Position numbers and translations under genes: made by a program
The notes under the pieces: generated by a model
Database searches by the model: none
What the model saw: the letters and a program-made list of their open reading frames with translations, nothing else
Told to the model about the DNA's origin: nothing
In this document: in pieces, positions 8,694 through 16,495 of the stretch
Layout: each line of letters begins with the position of its first letter
Position numbering within the stretch: the stretch's first letter is position 1
NCBI RefSeq assembly: GCF_005222955.1
Contig: NZ_LWUA01000113.1
Span: forward strand, 49,210 to 113,209
Source: Blastococcus sp. CCUG 61487
GTDB taxonomy: Bacteria; Actinomycetota; Actinomycetes; Mycobacteriales; Geodermatophilaceae
Direction: 5' to 3'
DNA length: 64,000 nt

Positions 8694-9140
8694 TCAGACT
8701 CGCCGGTCGGGCCAGCGTCGGCGGGGCAACACGGGGACGGCGGTGCGGCCGTTGCCGACGTGCAGGCTGCAGTCCACACCGGCGCGGTCGCGCACCACTG
8801 CCTCGACCGCCGAGCACCAGGCGTGGTCGTCAGGGGACAGCCCGGCCGGGCCACGGCGCTCCAGCAGCAGAGCCAGGTGCAGCTCCCCGGGATCGACGTC
8901 CTCGGTCTCGGCGAACGTGTCGTGCAGGGCGACCAGATTGCCGAGGGTCGCGCGGTCGGGTTCGAGCGGCACGTCCTCGAACGGCATGAGCAGCGGGACC
9001 ATTCTGCCGTCCCGGCGGAGCCAGGCGAGGAAGAGCGTGCGACGGGAGGGCGGGCCGTCGAGCTGCAACAGGGCGCGCCAGCGCTCGGTCAGCTCGGCGT
9101 CGCTGGTGACAGGAACAGTGGGGTGCGGGCGGGTCGACAT
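8694..9140 (-). CDS. Conserved hypothetical protein, 148 aa
   Basis: A soluble 148-residue protein (starts MSTRPHPTVPVTSDAEL) with regular hydrophobic spacing and no signal peptide, membrane helix or metal motif. It includes T-L-F-L-A-W-L-R-R-D-G-R-M-V-P-L and H-L-A-L-L-L-E-R-R-G-P. I do not recognise the family. The ATG at 9140 is the only good start. There is no clear Shine-Dalgarno, but CAGAGT lies 8 nt upstream, in keeping with other leaderless genes. It precedes the HNH gene on the same strand by 83 bp, though that gene has its own promoter. Confidence 0.65.
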   Translation of the reverse strand: MSTRPHPTVPVTSDAELTERWRALLQLDGPPSRRTLFLAWLRRDGRMVPLLMPFEDVPLEPDRATLGNLVALHDTFAETEDVDPGELHLALLLERRGPAGLSPDDHAWCSAVEAVVRDRAGVDCSLHVGNGRTAVPVLPRRRWPDRRV

Positions 9141-9180
9141 GGACCAGGACTCTGGCGCATCGACGGGACCTCAGCTGACG

Positions 9181-9189
9181 TTGTCCACA
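9181..9189 (+). promoter_or_regulatory. Isolated DnaA-box match TTGTCCACA
   Basis: A perfect match to the high-G+C DnaA box, 40 bp before the start of the 8694-9140 gene. The same 11-mer (TTGTCCACAGG) occurs in reverse at 39571-39581. Single boxes do not make an origin; a regulatory role is only possible. Confidence 0.35.
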
Positions 9190-9383
9190 GGCGCGGGCGT
9201 CGGTTGCCGCGCCCGGGTCCTAACGAGAAACCAGCGCGGCCATCGCTTACGTGAGCAGTGAGGCGTCGAGGCGCGGCTCCTGAGGCGGTCGCGCTCGACA
9301 GGCGAAGCGTTCTTCCGAGCCTGTCCGGATCAATAAGTCGCCTTCTCTGCCGAAGTCTTCTCGAGCCCGAGCATCGGAGAAAC

Positions 9384-10070
9384 ATGGAGATCGCGCCCCC
9401 GTGTGCGCAGTGTGGGACGCCGTTGCGCGGCAAGGCGTTCTGCACGACCTGCGGCACGCCTGCGCCGGCGCCCGCGACGGTCGACCAGACCGCCGGGCAC
9501 GCGCCTAGCGACGCCCCGGACCGCGTCACGGACGGCGTGCCTGCACTGGCCAGGGCCGTAGCGGCCACCGCCGCGCAGCCCCCCATGGCAGCTGCCCCGC
9601 CGCAGGAGTCGGCTCCGCCGTGGTCAGGTGGACCCACCGTGGCCGCACTCCGCACGAGAACCAACGTCATCGCGCCCCTCGTGCTCGTGGCGCTGTTGCT
9701 CTCTGGGTGGGCCATCTGGCGGGGCGTCGAGCAGCACACGGTGAGCGGCACCGTGCTCCTGGTCGACTCGGCCTACTTCGGTCTCGCTCCCGGTCGCACC
9801 TGCAGCGGTGAGCTGGGATACGACGACCTGCGCGCAGGTGCGCAGGTGATCCTGACCGACGGCGACGGTGAGACGCTGTCCACGGGGCGCCTGTCGCGCG
9901 GCGAGTTCGACGGCCTCGGTTGCGTCTTCTCCTTCGAGGTCGAGGACGTGCCACGTGCGGAGTTCTATGGCGTCAGCGTCGCCAGCGTGTCGCGGGGACA
10001 CCTGCAGTACTCGTACGACGAGCTGACCGAGGCCGACTGGTCGCTGCAGCTCTCGATAGGGGACGACTGA
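9384..10070 (+). CDS. Zinc-ribbon single-pass membrane protein (first gene of PrsW operon)
   Basis: A 228-residue protein with an N-terminal zinc ribbon (C-A-Q-C-G-T-P ... C-T-T-C-G-T-P, residues 7-28), a Pro/Ala-rich linker, one transmembrane helix (about 98-116, V-I-A-P-L-V-L-V-A-L-L-L-S-G-W) and a likely extracytoplasmic beta-rich domain of about 110 residues containing two cysteines (C-S-G-E-L-G-Y and G-L-G-C-V-F). Topology would put the ribbon in the cytoplasm. The ATG at 9384 has GGAGA 4 nt upstream. The stop shares bases with the next start (TGATG), and the third gene carries a similar ribbon, so the three probably form one complex or pathway. Function unknown; regulated proteolysis is a guess from the PrsW partner. 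Confidence 0.8.
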   Translation: MEIAPPCAQCGTPLRGKAFCTTCGTPAPAPATVDQTAGHAPSDAPDRVTDGVPALARAVAATAAQPPMAAAPPQESAPPWSGGPTVAALRTRTNVIAPLVLVALLLSGWAIWRGVEQHTVSGTVLLVDSAYFGLAPGRTCSGELGYDDLRAGAQVILTDGDGETLSTGRLSRGEFDGLGCVFSFEVEDVPRAEFYGVSVASVSRGHLQYSYDELTEADWSLQLSIGDD

Positions 10071-11011
10071 TGCGCCTGCCCCGAAGGTTCACCGCGGACG
10101 CCGTGGCCGGCCTGCTGCTCGTCGGGGCGGCAGCTGTCCTGGTCGGCACCCCCTACGACGGCGGCTCATGCACCAACGTCCTCGCCGCCTATGCGATGCC
10201 GGCAGCCTCGTTGACCGAAGAAGATCGTCCCCAGAAGCCGCGGACTCTCACCGAGGCGCAGCGTGCCGTCACCGAGGCCGGTGCGGCGGTGGCCGAGCTG
10301 GAGTCGGAACGCGCCCAGGTCAAAGATCTCCAAGCGGCGGCCGACGCCGCACGCCAGGCAGCCGCCGACGCGCAGTCCGATCTGTGGGACCTGCCCTACT
10401 CCTCCTACTACTCGGGCTCCTACAGCGCCGAGCTGGAGGTCGACATCGCCGAGAGTGCGGTCGAGTCGGCCGAGAGTTGGCTGGAGTACGTGCAGGGTCG
10501 AGCGGCCGACACCTCCGGCTACAGCTTCTACACGCAAGACGACGTCGTGGACGCTCAGGCCGATCTGGACGAGGCGAAGGCGGAACTCAGCGACGCGGAA
10601 TCTGCGCTGGCCGAGGCGGAGGCCGAGGAGGCGGCGAGCGAATCGGAGGCCGAGAACGCGGAGGCCACCGCCGAGCAGCTCGACGCGGCGGCCGAGGCGG
10701 CGGAGCAGGCAGCAGCAGACGCCGCCGCCGACCTCGCGGATCGCGAATTGGCCGCCAATCAGCGCCTGTACTCGGCTCGCGACCGCGTCGCGGGACTGGA
10801 GGCCCAGCACGATCGAGCGATCGCGGAGTGGTTCCACGAACAGCGGGTGGCAGCCGACGAGGTGACGGCGTCGAACAACGTGCGCGAGTCCTGCCGGGAG
10901 AACGGCGCGTGGCGGGTAGGTGTCGCCCTGCTCGACGTCGCCCTCGCCGGGGGTCTCGTGCTCCGCAGGTGGCGCCCCCGCCTGCCACGCTTCTGGCGGC
11001 CTACGCGATGA
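10070..11011 (+). CDS. Membrane-anchored long coiled-coil protein (second gene of PrsW operon)
   Basis: A 313-residue protein with an N-terminal membrane helix (about 12-30), a short segment containing Cys and Pro, then about 220 residues dominated by Ala, Glu, Asp and Gln in heptad-like spacing, broken by a Tyr/Ser patch (Y-S-S-Y-Y-S-G-S-Y, about residues 110-118). A second hydrophobic helix (about 283-297) precedes a basic tail ending R-R-W-R-P-R-L-P-R-F-W. Two membrane anchors at the ends of a long coiled coil suggest an extracytoplasmic rod or spacer. The start overlaps the previous stop and the stop overlaps the next start (ATGA), so all three genes are translationally coupled. No known family is recognised. 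Confidence 0.8.
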   Translation: MRLPRRFTADAVAGLLLVGAAAVLVGTPYDGGSCTNVLAAYAMPAASLTEEDRPQKPRTLTEAQRAVTEAGAAVAELESERAQVKDLQAAADAARQAAADAQSDLWDLPYSSYYSGSYSAELEVDIAESAVESAESWLEYVQGRAADTSGYSFYTQDDVVDAQADLDEAKAELSDAESALAEAEAEEAASESEAENAEATAEQLDAAAEAAEQAAADAAADLADRELAANQRLYSARDRVAGLEAQHDRAIAEWFHEQRVAADEVTASNNVRESCRENGAWRVGVALLDVALAGGLVLRRWRPRLPRFWRPTR

Positions 11012-12030
11012 GCCAGCCCTGGCCGTCGGTCAACTTCTGCGGGCAGTGCGGATCGAAGCTGTCCGGCGACGAGCATTTCTGCGGTGACTGTGGCGCCAGA
11101 CTCGGCGCGACCGGGGACCCTGTGCCGGTTGACGTGCCGGCCTCTGCGGCACCCTCCTCGGTGCCGGGTGCCCTCGACGGCGTGGTCGCCCAGTTCCAGC
11201 GGCTGCCGTTCGCAGCACTCCTACCGCTGCAGAGCTGGGCGTCGGACGCCTGGTGGCGTCAGGGGAGGTCGGCGCTCTTCCTGCTGATGGCGCTCGCGCC
11301 CTTCGCGCTGCTGCAGGCCACATCGGAGGACGCCGACGTCGAGCGGTCCGCCGTCGGCTTCGCGGTCTACTTCGCCATCCTCTGGCTGGTCGCCATCCGC
11401 GAACTCGTCCAGCCCGAACCACTTGGGTGGTCGGTCGTGGCCGGCATCAGCGCATTCACGGCGATCGCCGGGGTGGCGCTGGCGGTCGCCGTCGAGGAAC
11501 AGCTGGGTGCCAGCACGGACGATCCCTTCTCGAGCATCCTGACCGTGGGGCTGCCCGAGGAAGCCGCAAAGGCAGCTGCCGTCCTCATCTTCCTGATGAT
11601 CGGGCGGGGGCGATGGAGCCCCCGCACGTACCTCTACGCCGGCGCCGTCAGCGGGCTGGCGTTCGGCGCCGCCGAGGCGGTCACCTACACCACCGCCTAC
11701 GCCTCGTTCCTGGACCTCGAGGGCGGGCTGGCCGTGACGTTATGGCGGCTGCTCTGCGGCAGCCTCTTCCACGCCTGCATGGCCGGGATCGTCGCGTTCT
11801 TCGTCGGGCTCGGCGCGTGGCACCGCGACGTGCTGTGGCACCTGGTCGTCGTCGGTCTTCTGATCGCCGGTGTGCTGCACGGGCTGTACAACTACTTCTC
11901 CGACGGGTGGGGAGGTGCCGTGCTGGCAGCCCTCACGGTCTTCACGTTCGTCGGCTACGCCCGCACCGGTGATCGCATCGCGGCGAGGCTGACCGCGTCC
12001 AGCGCAATGCCTACCGCCGCAACTCAGTGA
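11008..12030 (+). CDS. PrsW-family intramembrane protease with N-terminal zinc ribbon
   Basis: A 340-residue multi-pass membrane protein. Residues 11-32 form a zinc ribbon (C-G-Q-C-G-S ... C-G-D-C-G-A). The remainder matches the PrsW/CPBP-like glutamic intramembrane protease family: the E-E-A-A-K motif (about residues 188-192), the helix with A-F-G-A-A-E-A-V, and two conserved histidines (S-L-F-H-A-C and G-V-L-H-G-L-Y-N). PrsW of Bacillus subtilis cleaves the anti-sigma factor RsiW at site 1. Here no sigma/anti-sigma pair adjoins; instead two membrane proteins of the same operon are the obvious substrate or partner candidates. All family catalytic residues appear intact. Confidence 0.85.
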   Translation: MSQPWPSVNFCGQCGSKLSGDEHFCGDCGARLGATGDPVPVDVPASAAPSSVPGALDGVVAQFQRLPFAALLPLQSWASDAWWRQGRSALFLLMALAPFALLQATSEDADVERSAVGFAVYFAILWLVAIRELVQPEPLGWSVVAGISAFTAIAGVALAVAVEEQLGASTDDPFSSILTVGLPEEAAKAAAVLIFLMIGRGRWSPRTYLYAGAVSGLAFGAAEAVTYTTAYASFLDLEGGLAVTLWRLLCGSLFHACMAGIVAFFVGLGAWHRDVLWHLVVVGLLIAGVLHGLYNYFSDGWGGAVLAALTVFTFVGYARTGDRIAARLTASSAMPTAATQ

Positions 12031-12382
12031 GCGCTACGGCGCTCCGAACGCCCCGGTGAGCTCGCACGGCTCGATGCGGAAGCGCGTGGGGGGCGGCTCC
12101 AATCGTGATGCAGATGGTCCTGCAGGAAGCCGTGAGGCGTGAGTGGTCGCCCAGCGTAGACCCGGCCGTCATCGCTCTCAAGCGATTGAGCCAGGCAGAC
12201 GCTGTCCATTATCAGCAACATGGCAACTGCTGCCATGTTGGATAAGTTCCCATGTCAGGCGTCGTAGGTGTTTGGCGCCTTTCCTGCACATAGCCTGTGT
12301 GACCTATGGCCACGGGTATCCGGGCCGCGCGGACACAGGAAGTCGATGTCCACGCCCAACGTCAGCTATGCATGGGGGATTC
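12031..12382. other. 352-bp intergenic region with lower G+C and a perfect 10-bp inverted repeat
   Basis: No intact gene. The stretch around 12200-12300 has clearly lower G+C than its surroundings. At 12216-12240 CAACATGGCA and its complement surround the loop ACTGC; no T-run follows, so an operator or RNA hairpin is as likely as a terminator. On the minus strand, about 21 codons read into a stop at 12036-12034 (ending F-R-I-E-P-C-E-L-T-G-A-F-G-A-P) with almost exclusively G/C third positions. This looks like the eroded 3' end of a lost gene, with a stop in frame about 40 codons upstream. Confidence 0.5.
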
Positions 12383-13030
12383 ATGTCTCAGCCCACTCCT
12401 ACGCCAGGTCAGTTCACGGACCCCAGGGGTGCGAAGGCGCAGGCGAAGGCCGAAAGGGCCTACCGGAAGGCCAGCAGGCCGTTCTACAAGAAGAAGCGCT
12501 TCATCCTTCTCGCTCTCGTCGCGCTCATCGTCATCATCGTCATCGCGACCAGCGGTGGGAGCGACGATTCCGCGTCGTCCGGCGGCAACGGTTCTGGCGA
12601 CGGCGGTTCGTCCTCCGGTGGGTCTGCCGCTGAGGCGGGGCTGAACGAGCCGGTTCGCGACGGCAAGTTCGAGTTCACCGTGAACGGCGTCGACTGCTCC
12701 AAGACGACGCTCGGCACGGGCCCGATCTCCACGCAGGCAAATGGCACCTTCTGTCTGGTGTCCGTGCGGGTGGAGAACATCGGGAACGAGGCGCAAACCC
12801 TCGATTCCACCAGTCAGGTCGCTTACGACGCTCAGGGCAGCAAATACTCGACGGACACTGAGGCAGCGTTTTACCTCGACAACGCCGGCAGCGCGCTCTT
12901 TGAGCAGCTCAACCCGGGGACTGGCGTGGACGGGACGCTCGTGTACGACGTTCCGGTCGGTACGACCCTCACCAAGTTGGAGCTCCATGACTCCATGTTC
13001 TCGAACGGTGTGACGGTCAATCTCGGCTGA
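12383..13030 (+). CDS. DUF4352-like membrane-anchored extracytoplasmic protein
   Basis: A 215-residue protein with a basic cytoplasmic head (K-A-S-R-P-F-Y-K-K-K-R), one transmembrane helix (about 38-54), a Gly/Ser-rich linker (about 56-82), and a beta-sandwich domain of the DUF4352 type. The domain shows the usual G-K-F-E-F-T-V start, two cysteines likely to form a disulphide (V-D-C-S and T-F-C-L), V-S-V-R-V-E-N-I-G-N-E, and a P-G-x-x-x-x-G-x-L-V-Y-D-V-P close. DUF4352 proteins are secreted or lipoprotein domains related to antigen MPT63-like folds; molecular function unknown. The start at 12383 has a G-rich ribosome site (GGGGGA) just upstream. A strong terminator follows. Confidence 0.8.
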   Translation: MSQPTPTPGQFTDPRGAKAQAKAERAYRKASRPFYKKKRFILLALVALIVIIVIATSGGSDDSASSGGNGSGDGGSSSGGSAAEAGLNEPVRDGKFEFTVNGVDCSKTTLGTGPISTQANGTFCLVSVRVENIGNEAQTLDSTSQVAYDAQGSKYSTDTEAAFYLDNAGSALFEQLNPGTGVDGTLVYDVPVGTTLTKLELHDSMFSNGVTVNLG

Positions 13031-13042
13031 TTCGGGGACCAG

Positions 13043-13078
13043 CGCCGCCCCCTCCCTGGCGTCAGGGAGGGGGCGGCG
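13043..13078. terminator. Strong hairpin terminator
   Basis: A perfect 16-bp G+C-rich stem (left arm CGCCGCCCCCTCCCTG) with a GCGT tetraloop, 12 bp after the DUF4352-like stop and followed by a T-rich stretch (TCGTGTTCTCTT). Confidence 0.88.
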
Positions 13079-13153
13079 TCGTGTTCTCTTAGCCCACCGC
13101 AGCCGGCTTTGTCCCATGCTGCGGTGCAAGGCGTTGCGCGGGTGACCTGCCAC

Positions 13154-14554
13154 TCAGCAGCGGGCTCCCATTCGATGCAGTGCTTTCGTGAAGCTGGCGT
13201 TCCACAGACCGAGGTGCGGCCAGCGCTCGGCGACGTGCGCCGTCGCCTCGTCCGCCGTCATCCCCTCCGTGCGCATCAGCCAGGCCCGCAGCACCAGACC
13301 GGTCCGCGAGGCGCCGCCGTGGCAGTGCACCACGAGTCGGTGGCCCTCCGCGCGCAGCGCCGCCATGTCCTCGAGGACGTCGGCCAGCACGACATCCAGG
13401 TCGCTGTTGTGCTCGTTGTCGGCGACGTAGGCCATCCGCTGCAGCTCGTGCTCGAACGGCTCGCCCAGCCGGCACAGCGAGATCACCGCGAAGTCTTTCT
13501 CGCTGTACCGCGCCCCGTCGAGGTTGGCCGCCCAGATGCCGGGCAGTACCTCCGTCGGCCCGATCCGCGGGATCACGCCCGGGTCGTAGCTCTGCTGCAC
13601 CCCGGTGTCCAGCGCCGCCGCGAGCTGCTGCAGGTCCGCCAGCCGCCACACGCGATCGCCGTGCCCGGGCACGCGGCCGTGCACCACCGAGGCCCACCGG
13701 CTCGGGATGCCGCCCATCCCGTAGACCGCACCGGCCAGCCCGCCGGCCACGCAGGCAACGGTGTCGGTGTCCCCGCCCAGGTCGATCACCAGGCGCAGCA
13801 CCTCGGCGAAGTCGCGCCCCTCCCGCAGCGCCCACACGGTCTGCCCGAGCGTCGGCCACACCGCGCCGTTCGACTCGGTCGCCCGGTCCGGCGTCCAGTC
13901 CTCGGCCAGCACCGTCGCCCACCGGTCGCGGTGCTCGTCGGCCACCAGCGCCAGCGCCCACGGGACAGCCGCCAGCGGATCCCCGCCGTCCAGCGCCACC
14001 CGCATCAGCTCGTGGAAGATCGCGCAGCCCTCGCCGGCCGCCGGGTCGCCGTGGGTCAGGGCCGAGATCCGCCGCGCGGCGTCCGTCGTCGCGGCGGTCC
14101 CGAACCGCGCGAACCAGATCGCCGCCGGCGTCGTCCGCATCAGCGAGCCGTTGCCCGCCGCGTGCCCGGAACGGGCGAAGTGCTCGGCCGCGGCGACGTC
14201 CCACGGCCGGCCGGAGGAGAGCACCGATCGGGTCTGGTTGCCGATGTCCGGCGGCCCGGCCGCCGCCCACCGGGCGAAGCGGTCGAACACGTCCACGAGG
14301 TCGAGACCGTCGTGCTCGACCAACGACGTCGCCACGAGCAGCGACACCTGGGTGTCGTCGGTGAACTCGCCCGGCGCCCAGCCCAGCGAGCCACCGCCGC
14401 ACATCTCGGTCTTCGAACCCCGCGCCGGCACCGGGAAGCGACGGGAGAACTCGCCGGCAGGGCCGAACTCGAACGGCGCCCCAAGCGCGTCGCCGACGGC
14501 CGAGCCGACCAGTGCTCCGGCAACCCGGTGCGAGCGGTGCATGGACGTGGTCAC
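13154..14554 (-). CDS. ADP-ribosylglycohydrolase fused to a dual-specificity-type phosphatase
   Basis: A 466-residue two-enzyme protein. Residues about 1-290 are an ADP-ribosylglycohydrolase (ARH/DraG fold): A-V-G-D-A-L-G-A, the di-magnesium T-D-D-T motif, N-G-S-L-M-R-T, and the C-terminal D-L-G-G-D-T-D-T. Residues about 320-460 form a cysteine phosphatase of the tyrosine/dual-specificity class with V-V-H-C-H-G-G-A-S-R-T-G (Cys-x5-Arg) and an upstream Asp-rich loop that could hold the general acid. The first domain removes ADP-ribose from proteins or small molecules; the second removes phosphate. The GTG at 14554 is preferred because GGAGAG lies 3 nt upstream; a Met four codons on is the alternative. 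It is cytosolic. Confidence 0.88.
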   Translation of the reverse strand: MTTSMHRSHRVAGALVGSAVGDALGAPFEFGPAGEFSRRFPVPARGSKTEMCGGGSLGWAPGEFTDDTQVSLLVATSLVEHDGLDLVDVFDRFARWAAAGPPDIGNQTRSVLSSGRPWDVAAAEHFARSGHAAGNGSLMRTTPAAIWFARFGTAATTDAARRISALTHGDPAAGEGCAIFHELMRVALDGGDPLAAVPWALALVADEHRDRWATVLAEDWTPDRATESNGAVWPTLGQTVWALREGRDFAEVLRLVIDLGGDTDTVACVAGGLAGAVYGMGGIPSRWASVVHGRVPGHGDRVWRLADLQQLAAALDTGVQQSYDPGVIPRIGPTEVLPGIWAANLDGARYSEKDFAVISLCRLGEPFEHELQRMAYVADNEHNSDLDVVLADVLEDMAALRAEGHRLVVHCHGGASRTGLVLRAWLMRTEGMTADEATAHVAERWPHLGLWNASFTKALHRMGARC

Positions 14555-14801
14555 GGGCTCTCCTCGATGCGGCGAACTCGACCAACCTCTCACGCCTTCC
14601 TGGGGTGTTCCGCCCGGCCCGGGCCGCGCTGCGTCGTCCGCCTGCCCCCGCCGTGAATCGCCCGGACCAGCGATGTCCCGCGCCGTCGCATCGCGGGCGC
14701 CACCAGCGACTGGTGGGGCAGGGCGTCAGCAGTGGGACGACCGCCCGCTCCGACTCGCTGACCCGGGCCGCGGCTTCGACGTCACCGGCTCGCACCCTTC
14801 G

Positions 14802-14807
14802 TACGCT
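14802..14807 (+). promoter_or_regulatory. -10 element TACGCT
   Basis: TACGCT lies 29 nt before the GTG at 14837. A ribosome site (GGAAAGG, 14821-14827) sits between them, so this would be a led transcript. Confidence 0.4.
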
Positions 14808-14836
14808 GGAGCCGACCCACGGAAAGGACTGATGTC

Positions 14837-15004
14837 GTGGCCAAGCACCTGCTCGACGAGACGGCCGAGTTCGCCATGCCCCGCATCGGCCGGCACGCCG
14901 CCCCGGACACCGGGGAGCTCGAGATCACCCAGCGCATGGAGCCGCTGTCCCCGCGGCAGGCGGCCCGGCAGCCGAGGCCGGACGACGACGTTCGCACTCG
15001 CTGA
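14837..15004 (+). CDS. Small hypothetical protein, 55 aa
   Basis: A 55-residue charged protein starting V-A-K-H-L-L-D-E-T-A-E-F. Third codon positions are almost all G or C, the GTG start has GGAAAGG 9 nt upstream, and TACGCT precedes that. An ATG at 14832 opens another frame, but its translation is Ser/Arg/Pro-rich and looks non-coding. Coding character then switches to that other frame close to this gene's stop (see the next entry), so this could be the front part of one frameshifted gene rather than a complete small protein. No family recognised. Confidence 0.55.
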   Translation: MAKHLLDETAEFAMPRIGRHAAPDTGELEITQRMEPLSPRQAARQPRPDDDVRTR

Positions 15005-15095
15005 CCGGCCGGGCGACGACGCCCGCCGCACCCTGGACCCCGTTCTCACCCGCTACCTCGAGGACAGGGCCTGGTCGGCTGCCCGGGCGCGCCGC

Positions 15096-15380
15096 ATGGT
15101 CGACGGGCTCCGGCTGCTGCAGGAGCTCGCCCGCACCGGCGACCGCCCGGTGACCTACGGCGAGTTCGCCGAGCAGCTGCAGCCGGGTCTCGCGCCGCTC
15201 GCGTCGTCCCGGGTCCTGGACGACATCGGCACCTTCTGCGAGGTCGCCGGCTGGCCGAACGTCACCTGCTTCGTCGTCTCGGCGACGACGGGGGAGGCCT
15301 CACCCGGCTGCCGGCACATCGGCCCGGAGGGGCCGGCCGCCGCCCGCGAGCGGGCGCGGGCCCAATACGGACAGCGGTAG
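15096..15380 (+). CDS. Hypothetical protein, 94 aa from first ATG; coding signal begins earlier
   Basis: The frame ending at 15380 shows coding-type codon usage from about 15000 onward (reading D-A-R-R-T-L-D-P-V-L-T-R-Y-L-E-D-R-A-W), but its first ATG is 15096 and no ATG or GTG exists between 14990 and there; CTG at 15033 is the only other candidate. The 94-residue product from ATG is helical, then has V-T-C-F-V-V-S-A-T-T-G-E, and is not recognised. There is no Shine-Dalgarno before 15096. Either a rare start codon is used or a frameshift joins it to the 55-aa frame just upstream. It ends 1 bp from the convergent dehydrogenase. Confidence 0.5.
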   Translation: MVDGLRLLQELARTGDRPVTYGEFAEQLQPGLAPLASSRVLDDIGTFCEVAGWPNVTCFVVSATTGEASPGCRHIGPEGPAAARERARAQYGQR

Positions 15381-15381
15381 G

Positions 15382-16410
15382 TCAGGGGACGACGACGGCG
15401 CGGCCGCGGATCGTGCCCTCGTGCATCTTCCGGTAGGCCTCGGGCGCCTGGTCGAGCGTGTACCGCTCGGTCTCCACGTGGATCGCGCCCGCGCGCGCCA
15501 GATCGAGCACCTCCATGAGCTCCGACCGCGTGCCCCAGTACGGCGCACGCACCGACGCGCCCATCGGCGTCGAGAAGAAGCCGGTCGGCAGCACCGCCCC
15601 GCCGATGCCGACGATCTGGATCACGCCGTTCGTCGCGACCGACTGCCGGGCGATCTCCAGCGTCGGCGCGGTACCGACCATGTCGAACACCGCCTGCGCG
15701 CCCGTGCCGCCGGTCAGCGAGCGGATCGACTCCACCGCGTGCTCGTCCGACGGCAGCGCCCGGTGCGCTCCCACCTCCCGGGCGAGCTTCAGCTTCTCCT
15801 CGCTGATGTCCAGCGCGATCACCGTCGCGCCGGTGATCGCCCGCAGGATCTGGATGCCCACGTGCCCGAGCCCGCCGACCCCGATCACCACGGCAGTCGA
15901 GCCGGCCGGCAGCGCGCCCAGCGAGGCCTTGATCGCGTGGTAGGGCGTCAGCCCGGCGTCGGTGAGCGACACCGAGGCCACCGGGTCGAGATCGCCCAGC
16001 GGCACCAGGTGCCGGACGTCGTCGACGATCACGTACTCGGCCAGCGCCCCGGGCGCACCCAGCCCGGGCGGCTGGATGCCGAGCGACGAGGCCCGTGGGC
16101 AGTAATTCTCCGCCCCCTGCGCACATGCGTGGCAGCGACCGCAGCCCCACGCCCCATACACCGCCACCGACTCGCCGATCTCGACGCCGGTCACCCCCGA
16201 ACCCAGCGCGTCCACCACGCCGGCGCCCTCGTGACCCAGCGTCAGCGGCAGTTCGTACATGCCCTCCGGCAGGCTCATCACGAACTGGTCGGAGTGGCAC
16301 AGCCCCGCGGCGGTCACCTTCAGCCGCACCTGGCCCGGCCCCGGATCCGGCGTGGGGATCTCCACCACCTCGGGCTCCGCCCCGATGGTCCGGTACTGCA
16401 CCGCGCGCAT
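15382..16410 (-). CDS. Zinc-dependent alcohol dehydrogenase (MDR family)
   Basis: A 342-residue medium-chain dehydrogenase that would oxidise alcohols or reduce aldehydes with NAD(H). The catalytic-zinc ligands are visible (G-L-C-H-S-D at about 37-42, G-H-E-G-A-G at about 61-66), as are the four-cysteine structural-zinc lobe (C-G-R-C-H-A-C ... Y-C, about 92-107) and the Rossmann motif G-V-G-G-L-G-H-V-G. Length and order match the family. The ATG at 16410 follows a good ribosome site (GGAGGG on the minus strand). It is divergent from the flavoprotein gene; the 125-bp gap holds promoters for both. Confidence 0.92.
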   Translation of the reverse strand: MRAVQYRTIGAEPEVVEIPTPDPGPGQVRLKVTAAGLCHSDQFVMSLPEGMYELPLTLGHEGAGVVDALGSGVTGVEIGESVAVYGAWGCGRCHACAQGAENYCPRASSLGIQPPGLGAPGALAEYVIVDDVRHLVPLGDLDPVASVSLTDAGLTPYHAIKASLGALPAGSTAVVIGVGGLGHVGIQILRAITGATVIALDISEEKLKLAREVGAHRALPSDEHAVESIRSLTGGTGAQAVFDMVGTAPTLEIARQSVATNGVIQIVGIGGAVLPTGFFSTPMGASVRAPYWGTRSELMEVLDLARAGAIHVETERYTLDQAPEAYRKMHEGTIRGRAVVVP

Positions 16411-16495
16411 GGGATTCCCTCCGTGAGGTCGACGAGTCAACCGACCCTAGGTCCCGACCTGACTTTTCGTCCTTGGCACCGCGACGGGGCGTTCC

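Noticed and set aside
9181..9189. Replication origin
   Set aside because: Only one DnaA box locally, no A/T-rich unwinding region and no dnaA/dnaN genes.
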